A model generated the notes under the pieces. The model ran no database searches and was not told where the DNA came from. It was given only the letters and a program-made list of their open reading frames with translations. Both the position numbers and the translations under genes were made by a program. Below, piece after piece: positions 26,870 to 36,726 of a DNA stretch of 64,000 nucleotides (the stretch's first letter is position 1; each line of letters opens with the position of its first letter). This DNA comes from Betaproteobacteria bacterium (GTDB taxonomy: Bacteria; Pseudomonadota; Gammaproteobacteria; Burkholderiales; Burkholderiaceae): assembly GCA_947453825.1 (NCBI GenBank), contig CANGHN010000007.1, positions 1 through 64,000 of the forward strand. The letters run 5' to 3'.

Positions 26870-28383
26870 TAGAAGCGCTCCAATTCTGGGTGTGGTAGCT
26901 TGCCGCCGCTGATACGCATCCGGCCATATTCTGCACAACGGCTGAGGCTTGGAATCGCTTTATCAGGATTGAGTAGTTTTTCTGGATCAAAGGCGCTCTT
27001 CACGCCCCAAAAAGATTCGCGCTCGCCTTCGCCAAATTGCACGCACATGGAATTAATCTTTTCAATTCCAACGCCATGTTCACCGGTAATTGTGCCGCCC
27101 AGTTCAACACAGGCCTCCAAAATCTCGGTGCCAAATTCTTCGGCACGGTGCCACTCGTCTTCATCTGCGCCATTAAATAAAATTAAGGGATGCATATTGC
27201 CATCGCCGGCATGAAAGACATTCAAGCAGCCCAAGCCATATTTTTCTTCCATACCTTGGATACGCTTAAGCAAGGTTGCAATATGTCGACGGGGAATGGT
27301 GCCATCCATGCAGTAGTAGTCTGCTGCTAAGCGGCCTGCAGCTGGGAAGGCGTTTTTACGGCCGCTCCAAAACTTTAGGCGCTCGGTCTCATCTCTAGAA
27401 ATCTGAATTCCGCTCGCCCCAGCCTGTTCAAGCACCTTAGTCATGCGCTCAATCTCTTCAGCAACTTCTTCGGGCGTGCCATCGGACTCACAGAGCAAAA
27501 TTGCTGCTGCATCTAAATCGTAGCCGGCATGAACGAATTCTTCTACGGCGCGAGTAGTTGCCTTATCCATCATCTCAAGGCCAGCAGGAATGATCCCTGC
27601 AGCAATGATCGCAGCAACTGCATTGCCACCTTTTTCGATGTCGTCAAAGCTAGCCATAATCACACGTGCTAATTTTGGTTTAGCAACCAACTTCACAGTC
27701 ACTTCAGTAACCACGGCAAGCATACCTTCGCTACCCATCACGATGGCAAGTAAATCTAGGCCGGGGGAGTCAGGCGCTAGGCTGCCAAATTCCACAATCT
27801 CACCGTTCATTAAAACGCCGCGTACACGTAATACGTTGTGCAAAGTGAGTCCATATTTCAGGCAATGCACTCCGCCAGAGTTTTCATTCACATTACCACC
27901 AATAGAGCAGGCAATTTGTGAAGAGGGATCGGGTGCGTAATACAAGCCTAAGTGAGCAACAGCTTCAGAAATAGCTAGATTACGTACCCCAGGTTGCACT
28001 ACTGCGGTTCGAGTGAAGGGATCAATGCTGAGAATCTTTTTTAGCTTGGCCAAGGAGAGTACTAAACCCTGTGCAATTGGCATCGCACCACCAGATAGAC
28101 CGGTACCAGATCCACGGGGCACCACTGGAATTTGCATCGCAAAGCAGATCTTTAGAATCTGGGCTACTTGTGCTTCGGTTTCTGGCAGAGCTACTGCCAG
28201 GGGCATACGCCGGTAAGCTGCTAAACCGTCACATTCGTAGGGAATGGTGTCTTCTGGCTCCCACAGCAAGGCGTGCTCTGGCAGGATGGGGCGAAGAGCC
28301 GCAACGAGTTTTGACTGAAGTGCGCTAATAGCAGCAAGATCTGGGGGAGGGGTCACCATATTCATAGGAATCATTTTAGCCAT
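26869..28383 (-). CDS. glcD: Glycolate oxidase subunit GlcD (FAD-linked oxidase)
   Basis: 504 aa; VPRGSGTGLSGGAMPIAQGLVLSLAKLKKIL; NVFHAGDGNMHPLILF; GTITGEHGVGIEK. Confidence 0.95.
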   Translation of the reverse strand: MAKMIPMNMVTPPPDLAAISALQSKLVAALRPILPEHALLWEPEDTIPYECDGLAAYRRMPLAVALPETEAQVAQILKICFAMQIPVVPRGSGTGLSGGAMPIAQGLVLSLAKLKKILSIDPFTRTAVVQPGVRNLAISEAVAHLGLYYAPDPSSQIACSIGGNVNENSGGVHCLKYGLTLHNVLRVRGVLMNGEIVEFGSLAPDSPGLDLLAIVMGSEGMLAVVTEVTVKLVAKPKLARVIMASFDDIEKGGNAVAAIIAAGIIPAGLEMMDKATTRAVEEFVHAGYDLDAAAILLCESDGTPEEVAEEIERMTKVLEQAGASGIQISRDETERLKFWSGRKNAFPAAGRLAADYYCMDGTIPRRHIATLLKRIQGMEEKYGLGCLNVFHAGDGNMHPLILFNGADEDEWHRAEEFGTEILEACVELGGTITGEHGVGIEKINSMCVQFGEGERESFWGVKSAFDPEKLLNPDKAIPSLSRCAEYGRMRISGGKLPHPELERF

Positions 28384-28401
28384 TTACCTATAATTAAGTT
28401 C

Positions 28402-28971
28402 ATGGGAAATCGACTATCAAAAATCGCCACCAGAACTGGTGACGCTGGGATGACTGGCCTGGGTGACGGAAGTCGCGTTGAAAAGGACCATTTACGCATT
28501 TGCGCCATGGGCGATGTCGATGAATTGAACTCCGAAATTGGTGTTTTGATGACCGAGGAGATCCCAGAGAGCATTTCTGCGGAACTCAGAGCACTTTTCC
28601 TACAGATCCAACATGATTTATTTGATCTGGGTGGTGAGCTTTGTATCCCCAATTACAAATTACTCAAGCCTGAACATGTGGCTCAGTTAGATGTTTGGCT
28701 CGAAAAATATAATCAAGATCTACCCCCTCTAACGGAATTTATTTTGCCTGGCGGTACTCGCGCCGCTGCACAAGCACATGTCTGTCGCACAGTATGCAGA
28801 AGAGCAGAACGTTCTATCGTACGTTTAGGATGGGAAGAGCCCCTGTATGATGCCCCGCGTCAGTATGTCAATCGCTTATCTGATCTATTGTTTGTGTTGT
28901 CGCGTATTCTCAATCGTGCTGCTGGCGGCTCCGATATTCTCTGGAAGCACGAAAAGAAAGAGACTAAATAA
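28402..28971 (+). CDS. Cob(I)alamin adenosyltransferase, PduO type
   Basis: 189 aa; MGNRLSKIATRTGDAGMTGLGDGSRVEKDHLRICAMGDVDELNSEIG; CRRAERSIVRL. Confidence 0.94.
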   Translation: MGNRLSKIATRTGDAGMTGLGDGSRVEKDHLRICAMGDVDELNSEIGVLMTEEIPESISAELRALFLQIQHDLFDLGGELCIPNYKLLKPEHVAQLDVWLEKYNQDLPPLTEFILPGGTRAAAQAHVCRTVCRRAERSIVRLGWEEPLYDAPRQYVNRLSDLLFVLSRILNRAAGGSDILWKHEKKETK

Positions 28972-28991
28972 ATTAGCCTCTTTTTGTAGGA

Positions 28992-29022
28992 TTCAGTTTT
29001 AGTTACTGAAATTATTTTTTCT
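28992..29022. terminator. Possible weak terminator between convergent genes
   Basis: TTCAG-ttttagtta-CTGAA followed by attatttttt. Confidence 0.45.
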
Positions 29023-30136
29023 TGCTTCTCCGTTTTTTGACTGCAGCAGCAAGACGTTCAAGAACTTTTACTGAATCATCCCAAGCAATGCAGGCATCAG
29101 TAATGCTTTTGCCATATTCCAATTTACTAGGATCATCCTTGCCAGGTGTAAATTTCTGTGCACCATCATTCAAGTGACTTTCAATCATGACACCAAAGAT
29201 TTGATGAGATCCAGACTCAATCTGCTTGGCAATATCATCTGCAACAATGATTTGACGTTCATGTTTTTTGCTTGAATTAGCATGCGATAAATCTACCATC
29301 AATCCGGTTGGAAGCTTGGCAGCCTCTAGTTCAGCACAGGCTGCTTGCACATGCTGTGCTTCATAGTTAGGTTCTTTGCCGCCGCGCAAAATGACGTGAC
29401 AATCTTTATTGCCCTTGGTTTCCACAACAGATACTTGACCATTCTTATGAACAGATAAGAAGTGGTGAGGACGACCAGCCGCTTGAATAGCATCAGTAGC
29501 AATTTTGATGTTGCCATCAGTACCGTTTTTAAATCCGATTGGTGCAGATAAGCCAGAAGCCAATTCACGGTGAACTTGGCTTTCAGTAGTGCGCGCACCA
29601 ATTGCGCCCCATGAAATGAGATCGGCAATATATTGTGGAGAAATCACGTCTAAGAATTCGCTGCCTGCTGGCATACCGAGACGATTGATTTCCATGAGTA
29701 CTTGACGGGCAAGACGCAAACCCTCTTCGATGCGATAGCTCTCATCAAGGTAAGGGTCGTTAATTAAACCTTTCCATCCTACCGTTGTGCGTGGTTTTTC
29801 AAAGTACACACGCATCACGATTTCTAATTCACCAGCAAAACGATGACGTTCAGCAAGAAGGCGCTGACAGTACTCTAGTGCCGCCCTAGGATCATGAATT
29901 GAGCAGGGTCCAATGATGACGAGTAAACGATCATCTTTACCGTGAATAATGTCACGAATCTTTTTACGTGTTTTGCTAATTAACGCTTCAGTAGGCGTTC
30001 CAGAAATCGGAAAGAAGCGAATCAAGTGTTCTGGCGGTGGCAGAACAGAGATATTGTCAATGCGTTGGTCGTCGGTATCCGACGTTTTATCAACGGCAGA
30101 ATACCAATTAGCGGGGTTAGTATTTTGTTGGCTCAT
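29012..30136 (-). CDS. aroG: 3-deoxy-7-phosphoheptulonate (DAHP) synthase, type I
   Basis: 374 aa; LVIIGPCSIHDPRAALEYCQRLLAER; MRVYFEKPRTTVGWKGLINDPYLDESYRIEEGLRLAR; paralogue letter not certain. Confidence 0.94.
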   Translation of the reverse strand: MSQQNTNPANWYSAVDKTSDTDDQRIDNISVLPPPEHLIRFFPISGTPTEALISKTRKKIRDIIHGKDDRLLVIIGPCSIHDPRAALEYCQRLLAERHRFAGELEIVMRVYFEKPRTTVGWKGLINDPYLDESYRIEEGLRLARQVLMEINRLGMPAGSEFLDVISPQYIADLISWGAIGARTTESQVHRELASGLSAPIGFKNGTDGNIKIATDAIQAAGRPHHFLSVHKNGQVSVVETKGNKDCHVILRGGKEPNYEAQHVQAACAELEAAKLPTGLMVDLSHANSSKKHERQIIVADDIAKQIESGSHQIFGVMIESHLNDGAQKFTPGKDDPSKLEYGKSITDACIAWDDSVKVLERLAAAVKKRRSKKK

Positions 30137-30155
30137 AGGGCTATTTTAAGCCGTA

Positions 30156-31646
30156 TCAGGCGGTTCCACCGACAGTGAGGCTATCAATCCTTAAAGTAGG
30201 CTGCCCAACCCCGACTGGAACGCTTTGCCCTTCTTTGCCGCAAACCCCAACGCCACCATCTAATTTGAGGTCGTTCCCGATCATAGAGACCTGTTTTAAG
30301 GACTCTGGCCCGCTACCGATAATGGTGGCACCTTTGACGGGATACTGGATTTTGCCGTTTTCTACCCAGTAGGCTTCGGAGGCTGAGAACACAAATTTAC
30401 CGCTGGTAATGTCAACTTGGCCACCACCAAAATTAACTGCATATAGACCACGTTTAATGCTCGCCACAATTTCTTGGGGGTCATCCTTGCCGGCCAACAT
30501 ATAGGTATTGGTCATGCGTGGCATTGGTAGAGAAGCAAAACTTTCGCGACGACCGTTTCCGGTGAGAGGCATTTTCATGAGGCGCGCATTTAAGCTGTCC
30601 TGAATATAGCCCTTCAAAATACCATCCTCGATGAGGGTAGTGCATTGCGTTGGCGTGCCTTCATCGTCAATATTCAGCGAGCCTCTTCGGCCAGAGAGCG
30701 TGCCGTCATCAACTACAGTGACGCCTTTGGCGGCAACGCGTTGACCAATGCAGCCGGCGAATGCCGATGAGCCCTTGCGATTGAAGTCACCCTCAAGACC
30801 ATGGCCAACCGCTTCATGTAAGAGCACCCCAGGCCAGCCTGGACCCATGACTACAGTCATTGGGCCGGCAGGTGCAGGACGTGATTCCAAATTGACTAGC
30901 GCACCATCTACTGCCTCATCAACGTAACGATTGATGAGGGCGGTATCAAAGTAGTGATAGTCATGGCGCGCACCACCACCAGAGGAGCCGGATTCACGGC
31001 GACCATTTTGTTCGGCGATCACATGTACTGACACGCGCACTAATGGGCGCACATCTGCTGCCAGTAAACCATCGGCTCTGACTACCAGGACCACATCAAA
31101 TTCGCCAGCAAGACTCGCCATGACTTGAATGATGCGGGGATCACGTGCTTTTGCGCGCTGTTCAATACCCTCTAGCAAGGCAATTTTTTCTTTTGGTTGC
31201 AGTGAGTCGAGTGGGTTCAGATCTGAGTACAGCTTATTCGATACTGGATGAAATAATTTACTTGCAAGGGCTTGCTTGCCGCCTTGAGGGCCAATGACGC
31301 GTGTTGCCTTAGCAGCCTTATTCAGCGCTTCTAGATTAATTTCATCAGAGTATGCAAAGGCTGTTTTATCGCCATAAATAGCGCGTACACCTACACCTTG
31401 ATCAATATTGAAGCTGCCAGATTTCACAATACCTTCTTCCAGACTCCAGCTTTCACTTCGTGTGTGTTGGAAATATAAATCGGCATCATCTAGGCGATGG
31501 GTAAACATATTGCCGAAAGTACGATGGAGATCTTGCTCGGACAGACCAGTAGGCTCTAGCAAAATAGATTGCGCTAATTTTAGTAAGTCAGCTTGTTTTT
31601 TGGCCTTGGTCCAACTAGCCGGAAATAGTGCTTCAGGTGCATTCAT
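30156..31646 (-). CDS. tldD: Metalloprotease TldD
   Basis: 496 aa; [53 protein letters not shown] (HEAVGH motif). Confidence 0.96.
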   Translation of the reverse strand: MNAPEALFPASWTKAKKQADLLKLAQSILLEPTGLSEQDLHRTFGNMFTHRLDDADLYFQHTRSESWSLEEGIVKSGSFNIDQGVGVRAIYGDKTAFAYSDEINLEALNKAAKATRVIGPQGGKQALASKLFHPVSNKLYSDLNPLDSLQPKEKIALLEGIEQRAKARDPRIIQVMASLAGEFDVVLVVRADGLLAADVRPLVRVSVHVIAEQNGRRESGSSGGGARHDYHYFDTALINRYVDEAVDGALVNLESRPAPAGPMTVVMGPGWPGVLLHEAVGHGLEGDFNRKGSSAFAGCIGQRVAAKGVTVVDDGTLSGRRGSLNIDDEGTPTQCTTLIEDGILKGYIQDSLNARLMKMPLTGNGRRESFASLPMPRMTNTYMLAGKDDPQEIVASIKRGLYAVNFGGGQVDITSGKFVFSASEAYWVENGKIQYPVKGATIIGSGPESLKQVSMIGNDLKLDGGVGVCGKEGQSVPVGVGQPTLRIDSLTVGGTA

Positions 31647-31666
31647 GTGATTCAGAAAATCTTTCT

Positions 31667-32500
31667 TTAAAGCTTGCGATGTGTAAGTGCAGGTAACTTA
31701 GAGCGTACCTCGTTTAATTTATCTTTGCACAGAACCCCAGTAATAAAGCCTTCCCCTTCTGGCAGGCTTGCCAAGACACTGCCCCAGGGGTCAATCAGCA
31801 TGCTGTGACCCCAAGTACGACGTTGGTTTTGGTGTGTGCCGCCTTGGGCAGATGCTAAGAAATAACATTGGTTTTCAATAGCGCGGGCGCGCAGTAGGAT
31901 TTCCCAATGATCCTTGCCGGTAGTAAAAGTGAACGCGGCAGGAATGATATGGCAATCGACTTGACCTAAAGCGCGATAGAGTTCAGGAAAGCGTAGGTCA
32001 TAGCAAATACTTAATCCAAAAGTCCACTCTTGCTGGCTTACAGAAATAGTTAGCAGACTAGGGTCTTCTCCAGCCTCAATTGTTTCAGATTCTTGATAAC
32101 GCTCTGTTGCTGTATGAAAGCCAAATAAGTGAATCTTGTCATAGCGTCCAATGCGCTCACCTTCTGGATTAAAGGCGAGGGTGGTATTAAGTACTTTGTT
32201 AGGATCATTTGCTTCTAGTGGGATCGTACCTGCTACTAAATAGATGCCATGGTCTTTTGCAGCTGCGCTCAGTTGCTCTTGTATCGGACCACTACCTAAT
32301 TTTTCTCTAGTATTTACCTTGTCTGTGTCCTTAAGGCCCATTAAGCAAAAATACTCCGGCAGAACAGCCAGTTGCGCGCCATCAGCAGCAGCTGCTTTGA
32401 TAAGTCTGGTGGCAGTATCCAGGTTCTCCTGTAGTGTTGGAGTAGATACCATTTGGATTGCAGCAATCTTCAACTCTGAGAGGTTTGCTGGGGCGCTCAT
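31667..32500 (-). CDS. Carbon-nitrogen hydrolase (nitrilase/Nit family)
   Basis: 277 aa; [38 protein letters not shown]. Confidence 0.94.
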   Translation of the reverse strand: MSAPANLSELKIAAIQMVSTPTLQENLDTATRLIKAAAADGAQLAVLPEYFCLMGLKDTDKVNTREKLGSGPIQEQLSAAAKDHGIYLVAGTIPLEANDPNKVLNTTLAFNPEGERIGRYDKIHLFGFHTATERYQESETIEAGEDPSLLTISVSQQEWTFGLSICYDLRFPELYRALGQVDCHIIPAAFTFTTGKDHWEILLRARAIENQCYFLASAQGGTHQNQRRTWGHSMLIDPWGSVLASLPEGEGFITGVLCKDKLNEVRSKLPALTHRKL

Positions 32501-35500
32501 AATGGATTCGCTTGAGGAGTTGGAGTAGGCGCATTGTTCATGCTGGGCTTCGTTTGTTCTTTGAGTAAATCCTTGCTGCGAATCGTATTGAGCGTTTTAG
32601 CATCAATAGGCTGACCTTTTTGATCTAGCGGAATAATTTCTGGATCATCCCATGATCCTTGCACTAAATAATCAGATTGCAAATTACGATTAATTTGATT
32701 GGTGATTAAGTATTGTCCAACCAATGCTCCTAGGCCTACAATAGGGTTGATAGCAAAAGCCGCTAAGGAGCCCGCAGTAGCATCAATTGTTGGAAAGATA
32801 GTGACTCGTAAATCTTGCGTCTTTTGGGGGATGTTAATTTGTCCGCTCATCGCAACCCGCGCCTGATCCAAAATCATATTGAATTGCTTAGTTTGCGCTA
32901 TACCGTCAGAGATATCAAAATTGGTATCGATGGAATTAAACGGAGTACCTTTAGTCACAATATTCCCAACACTGCCTTTAAGATCGAGTGTGGCAAATCT
33001 CAAGAGACTTTGCAAACTTAATACATCTAATAATTTCGCGCCACTAGTATTGACTTCTAATAAACGCCCATTTTCAAGGTTGAGTTTGGCTTTGCCACTC
33101 AGGGTGTCATATTGAGGTGTAAGCGGTGAGCCATCCCATTCAGCATTGACACTCACTTTGCCTTGACCACCTTCCACTGATTTTTGTGGGCTCCAGTGAG
33201 CAATGATTTGGCCAGCATCTTTCACATCCATATCCATATTAATGACGCTATGTTCGGCTGTATTTTGAGTGGCGGCACTCCACTGCCCAGAAATCACGGA
33301 AGTCCCTTGAGCATTGCTAGCCTGTATGGAATCAATTTTCAGTAGGTTGGTATTTGTTCTGGTTTTGAGTTTGACCTGTCCAAGATCTGCTTTAGACCAT
33401 TTGAAGTCGTCAATTGTTAAGTCCAAGCTAGGGATGGAATTTGGACTCAGTTTATTTTTGGTCACAGCACCCTTACTTGCTAATTTCGTGGACCCATTTA
33501 CAGTGGGCTTTTGAATCAGATTGGGTTCAATGATTTCATCAGGAACTTTGAGGCGACTAAGACGACCACTCAAAAAGCCACTAGGTTGTGAACTATTAGC
33601 AGCCTGATATTGAAGTTGGCCGGCAATCAGAGGTGAATTCAGGCGCGCTTGCCAGGCATTGCTTTTATTGCTAGCTGTCAGATTCATATCCTGCCAAACG
33701 CGATCAAACACAATCATTTTTTTAACTTGAGCGTTGATTTGAATATTGTTTGCACTAGAACTATCAATTTTTAAGGCGGCGCTCTTTTTGTCTTGAGTCT
33801 CCAAGAATGTTTGCCAGGCATCTAAATTGAGTTCGGCACTAGATAAGTTGAGTTGAAAACCCTCTTGAGGAAGGATGGCTGGGGCACCAATGCCAAGGGC
33901 ATAGCGCAATTCATCATTACTGCTCATGTCTCCTTGAAAATTGTAGAGATCACCAAGCTTGCCATTCCAGGTAAAGCGACTAGCTCCCAATTTGGGATCT
34001 GTTCTTAAGCTTAATTGACCTGTCATAGAAGCGCCTAGTACTTTTTTCATGGGTGCTGGTGCAGCGCTTGCCCAATTACGCAAATCAAATTTAAGATTGA
34101 GTTCATTGCTTGCTTTATTGAAACTCAGAAGCCCATCGTATTGGGCGGAGCCGCTCATGGCTGAGAGTAGTGCGGTAGATTCAGTTTTTAGCTGACGATC
34201 AAAATATTGTTTTATAAAGCTGGCAGCAATATCGCCAGAGACTGAAAAGTTTTGATTACCTGGGGTTGCAGGAGCGCTAGCAATTTTAAATGAGCCACCC
34301 AAGAAGTTAGCGGTAACATCTTCAAATTCTGGATTGACTTCGGTAATACGCATTTTTCCTTTGAGGTTCTCAAGGGGTGGCATGTCTGACCATTGCAGAC
34401 GGTTGCCAGGAAAATCTAATTTCAGATCAACATTGGTATTGCCATTTCCTGATAAGGGAATTTTGAGCCCCAAGTTCAATGTGGTGGAGCCATCAATGCG
34501 TAAGTTCTTTTCGAGCTTACTTTGCTTGATTCCTACTGGTGAGGCGAATAAGTACTCAAGTAATTGGGGTGCTTCACCTTGTACATTGCCGCTCACATTG
34601 AGTATCGATTGGTTCGCGCTAACACTCGGAATTTCAGCATGAAATTGGGTTAATGCAACTTGCTTGTAGTTTCCCTTTGTGATGTCAACTGTCAAGTTGG
34701 CATTTTGCATAGTAAGAGCACCGTTCAGCCCAGTAAATGTAGACCAGCTGCCTTGATTGCTTGGGAGTAGCGGTACCGGGCTATAGGTCGCATTACTAAT
34801 CGGTAGGTTAAGAGTGAATTCTCCATCACTCGCCTTGGGGAATGGAATTTGATTAGGGTCACCTTTGATATGAAGCTTACCTTTTTGGACGGTACCCCCG
34901 GTAAATGCTTTGCTGAGATAAAGTCTTGTATCTTTATCCATACCAACGGGAAGGTAGCGGTAGGCAGTGACCAGATTGGCTTGAGCAAAATCCATATCTA
35001 GCGCCATGAGATCCGGTTTTTTTTGATCACCAATCATGTAATTGAGATTGAGTGTGGCTGTAATTTCAGGATTACTCAAAGCAAGCTGTTTGGTGTTGAT
35101 AACCCAATTGCCCTTGTCTTTTGACCAGCTAATTTGACCTTTAGCGCGATCTAAGGAGATTTTAGGATCAGCCAATAAGTCATTGATCTCGATTTCTAGA
35201 TTGTTTGAGTTAATAGAGAAGCTGCCTTGATTTTGATCGCTTGTAATAAAGCCAGACAGATTAGAAACTGTAGGCATCGACTTATTGATACCTACGAAGC
35301 TAAGATCAACCAGTTTGGCGCTTACTGTGAAATTGAGTTTGTTGGATTTAAACCAACCCCCGGGAATATTGAGGGCTGATAATGCTGACTTGCTCTCAGA
35401 CCAATTGATATCGAGATCTTGTAACTCCCCATCTGCCTGTGAAGCTTTGATCCACTGATGGACCTTTTTAGGTAGCGGCAAATTTAAGGCAAACAAAGCG

Positions 35501-36648
35501 ACGTCTTCGACCAAAATTTTGGGGGAAGAAAAGCCAAATTGTTTAATTTCTCCATCGGCTCCGGGTGGTTTCCAGCGGAAAGTCATGGGACTTAAATTTT
35601 CGAGTGGAGCAGACTTGGGGCTATCCATGTCACGCCACGCAAATGTTTTGGTGGTGATGGAGATGAGGCCATTGTCAGTGTCTTGTATGAGATTGGTTTC
35701 TAGTTTACCTAGTGCAATGGCATCCTCACCTTTCGAGCGTTGAATGGTGAGATTATCTGCAGCCAGAAAAATTTCTCCGCCATCGGGCTGACTGTTATCT
35801 AGCTTAATTTTTCCACGGGAGCTTAGCTTTCCTTCAAGGGTATTGAGTGGTAGCACAAACTCTTTACTGATTTGATTGAGATTTAAATCACTGAGATTCC
35901 AGGAGATGGTTCCGATCCAATCGCGCCAATTACCTGCTTGACCACCAAGGTGATGTGCAAGATCAAGCTTGATCTCAATCGGTCCGGTAGTCCACGGAGT
36001 AGTTGCCTGTAGCACCCCTTCGTGGCTACGAATACCATTACTGAGATTTAAGCTTTGAATGTCAATCGAGGCAATTGCTTTCTTATTGAGTTGATCGTCC
36101 CAAAAAACTTTGACATCACTTACTTGAATATCTTTTTGCGAGAACAGCCAGTTTTCTGCTGAGTAATCATCTGATGTTCCATGTACTGGTATACCGGCAA
36201 TGCTGATAAGCCCTTTGCTATCGCGCTCGGCATAAATCTGCGCACCTTGAAAATGAAGCTCATGAAAATAGGGTGCTAAGTAATAAAAAGAATTCCAACT
36301 GAGCTCACCACTAATTTTTTGTATCTGTAAAGGAGCTTTATTCTTTTCCGGGCTATTGAAACGTAAACCTTCAACCACAAAACTAGGCCTAATCCCAACC
36401 CAAGAGACCTCAAGGTATTCCATGGACACATCTGTGCCGAGGCGAGCGCTGAGAACTCTTTCAATTGATGCCTTAGATTTTTCAATTTGGGGCCAAAGAA
36501 CGAAGCGCACCCCCAGGTGGCCTATTACAAATAATGCCAAAACTACACTAGCAAGAATCAGGGCGCGTTTGCGCCATAGTCCACCAGAACCTTGAGGACG
36601 TTTAGTAAGCACGCTCTTGAGGCGAGGCGGGATGATGTTTTGCAGCAT
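32497..36648 (-). CDS. yhdP: YhdP-family AsmA-like large envelope protein
   Basis: 1383 aa; N-terminal TM, long repetitive beta-rich body, C-terminal AGSLAAFAINPIVGLGALVGQYLITNQINRNLQSDYLVQGSWDDPEI. Confidence 0.9.
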   Translation of the reverse strand: MLQNIIPPRLKSVLTKRPQGSGGLWRKRALILASVVLALFVIGHLGVRFVLWPQIEKSKASIERVLSARLGTDVSMEYLEVSWVGIRPSFVVEGLRFNSPEKNKAPLQIQKISGELSWNSFYYLAPYFHELHFQGAQIYAERDSKGLISIAGIPVHGTSDDYSAENWLFSQKDIQVSDVKVFWDDQLNKKAIASIDIQSLNLSNGIRSHEGVLQATTPWTTGPIEIKLDLAHHLGGQAGNWRDWIGTISWNLSDLNLNQISKEFVLPLNTLEGKLSSRGKIKLDNSQPDGGEIFLAADNLTIQRSKGEDAIALGKLETNLIQDTDNGLISITTKTFAWRDMDSPKSAPLENLSPMTFRWKPPGADGEIKQFGFSSPKILVEDVALFALNLPLPKKVHQWIKASQADGELQDLDINWSESKSALSALNIPGGWFKSNKLNFTVSAKLVDLSFVGINKSMPTVSNLSGFITSDQNQGSFSINSNNLEIEINDLLADPKISLDRAKGQISWSKDKGNWVINTKQLALSNPEITATLNLNYMIGDQKKPDLMALDMDFAQANLVTAYRYLPVGMDKDTRLYLSKAFTGGTVQKGKLHIKGDPNQIPFPKASDGEFTLNLPISNATYSPVPLLPSNQGSWSTFTGLNGALTMQNANLTVDITKGNYKQVALTQFHAEIPSVSANQSILNVSGNVQGEAPQLLEYLFASPVGIKQSKLEKNLRIDGSTTLNLGLKIPLSGNGNTNVDLKLDFPGNRLQWSDMPPLENLKGKMRITEVNPEFEDVTANFLGGSFKIASAPATPGNQNFSVSGDIAASFIKQYFDRQLKTESTALLSAMSGSAQYDGLLSFNKASNELNLKFDLRNWASAAPAPMKKVLGASMTGQLSLRTDPKLGASRFTWNGKLGDLYNFQGDMSSNDELRYALGIGAPAILPQEGFQLNLSSAELNLDAWQTFLETQDKKSAALKIDSSSANNIQINAQVKKMIVFDRVWQDMNLTASNKSNAWQARLNSPLIAGQLQYQAANSSQPSGFLSGRLSRLKVPDEIIEPNLIQKPTVNGSTKLASKGAVTKNKLSPNSIPSLDLTIDDFKWSKADLGQVKLKTRTNTNLLKIDSIQASNAQGTSVISGQWSAATQNTAEHSVINMDMDVKDAGQIIAHWSPQKSVEGGQGKVSVNAEWDGSPLTPQYDTLSGKAKLNLENGRLLEVNTSGAKLLDVLSLQSLLRFATLDLKGSVGNIVTKGTPFNSIDTNFDISDGIAQTKQFNMILDQARVAMSGQINIPQKTQDLRVTIFPTIDATAGSLAAFAINPIVGLGALVGQYLITNQINRNLQSDYLVQGSWDDPEIIPLDQKGQPIDAKTLNTIRSKDLLKEQTKPSMNNAPTPTPQANPL

Positions 36649-36726
36649 GGCTTCTATTATCCGTCACCTGTTGGCCGAGCGCCAAGCTTCTGCCTATAGG
36701 TTCTGAGCTCGGATTAAGATGGGGGA

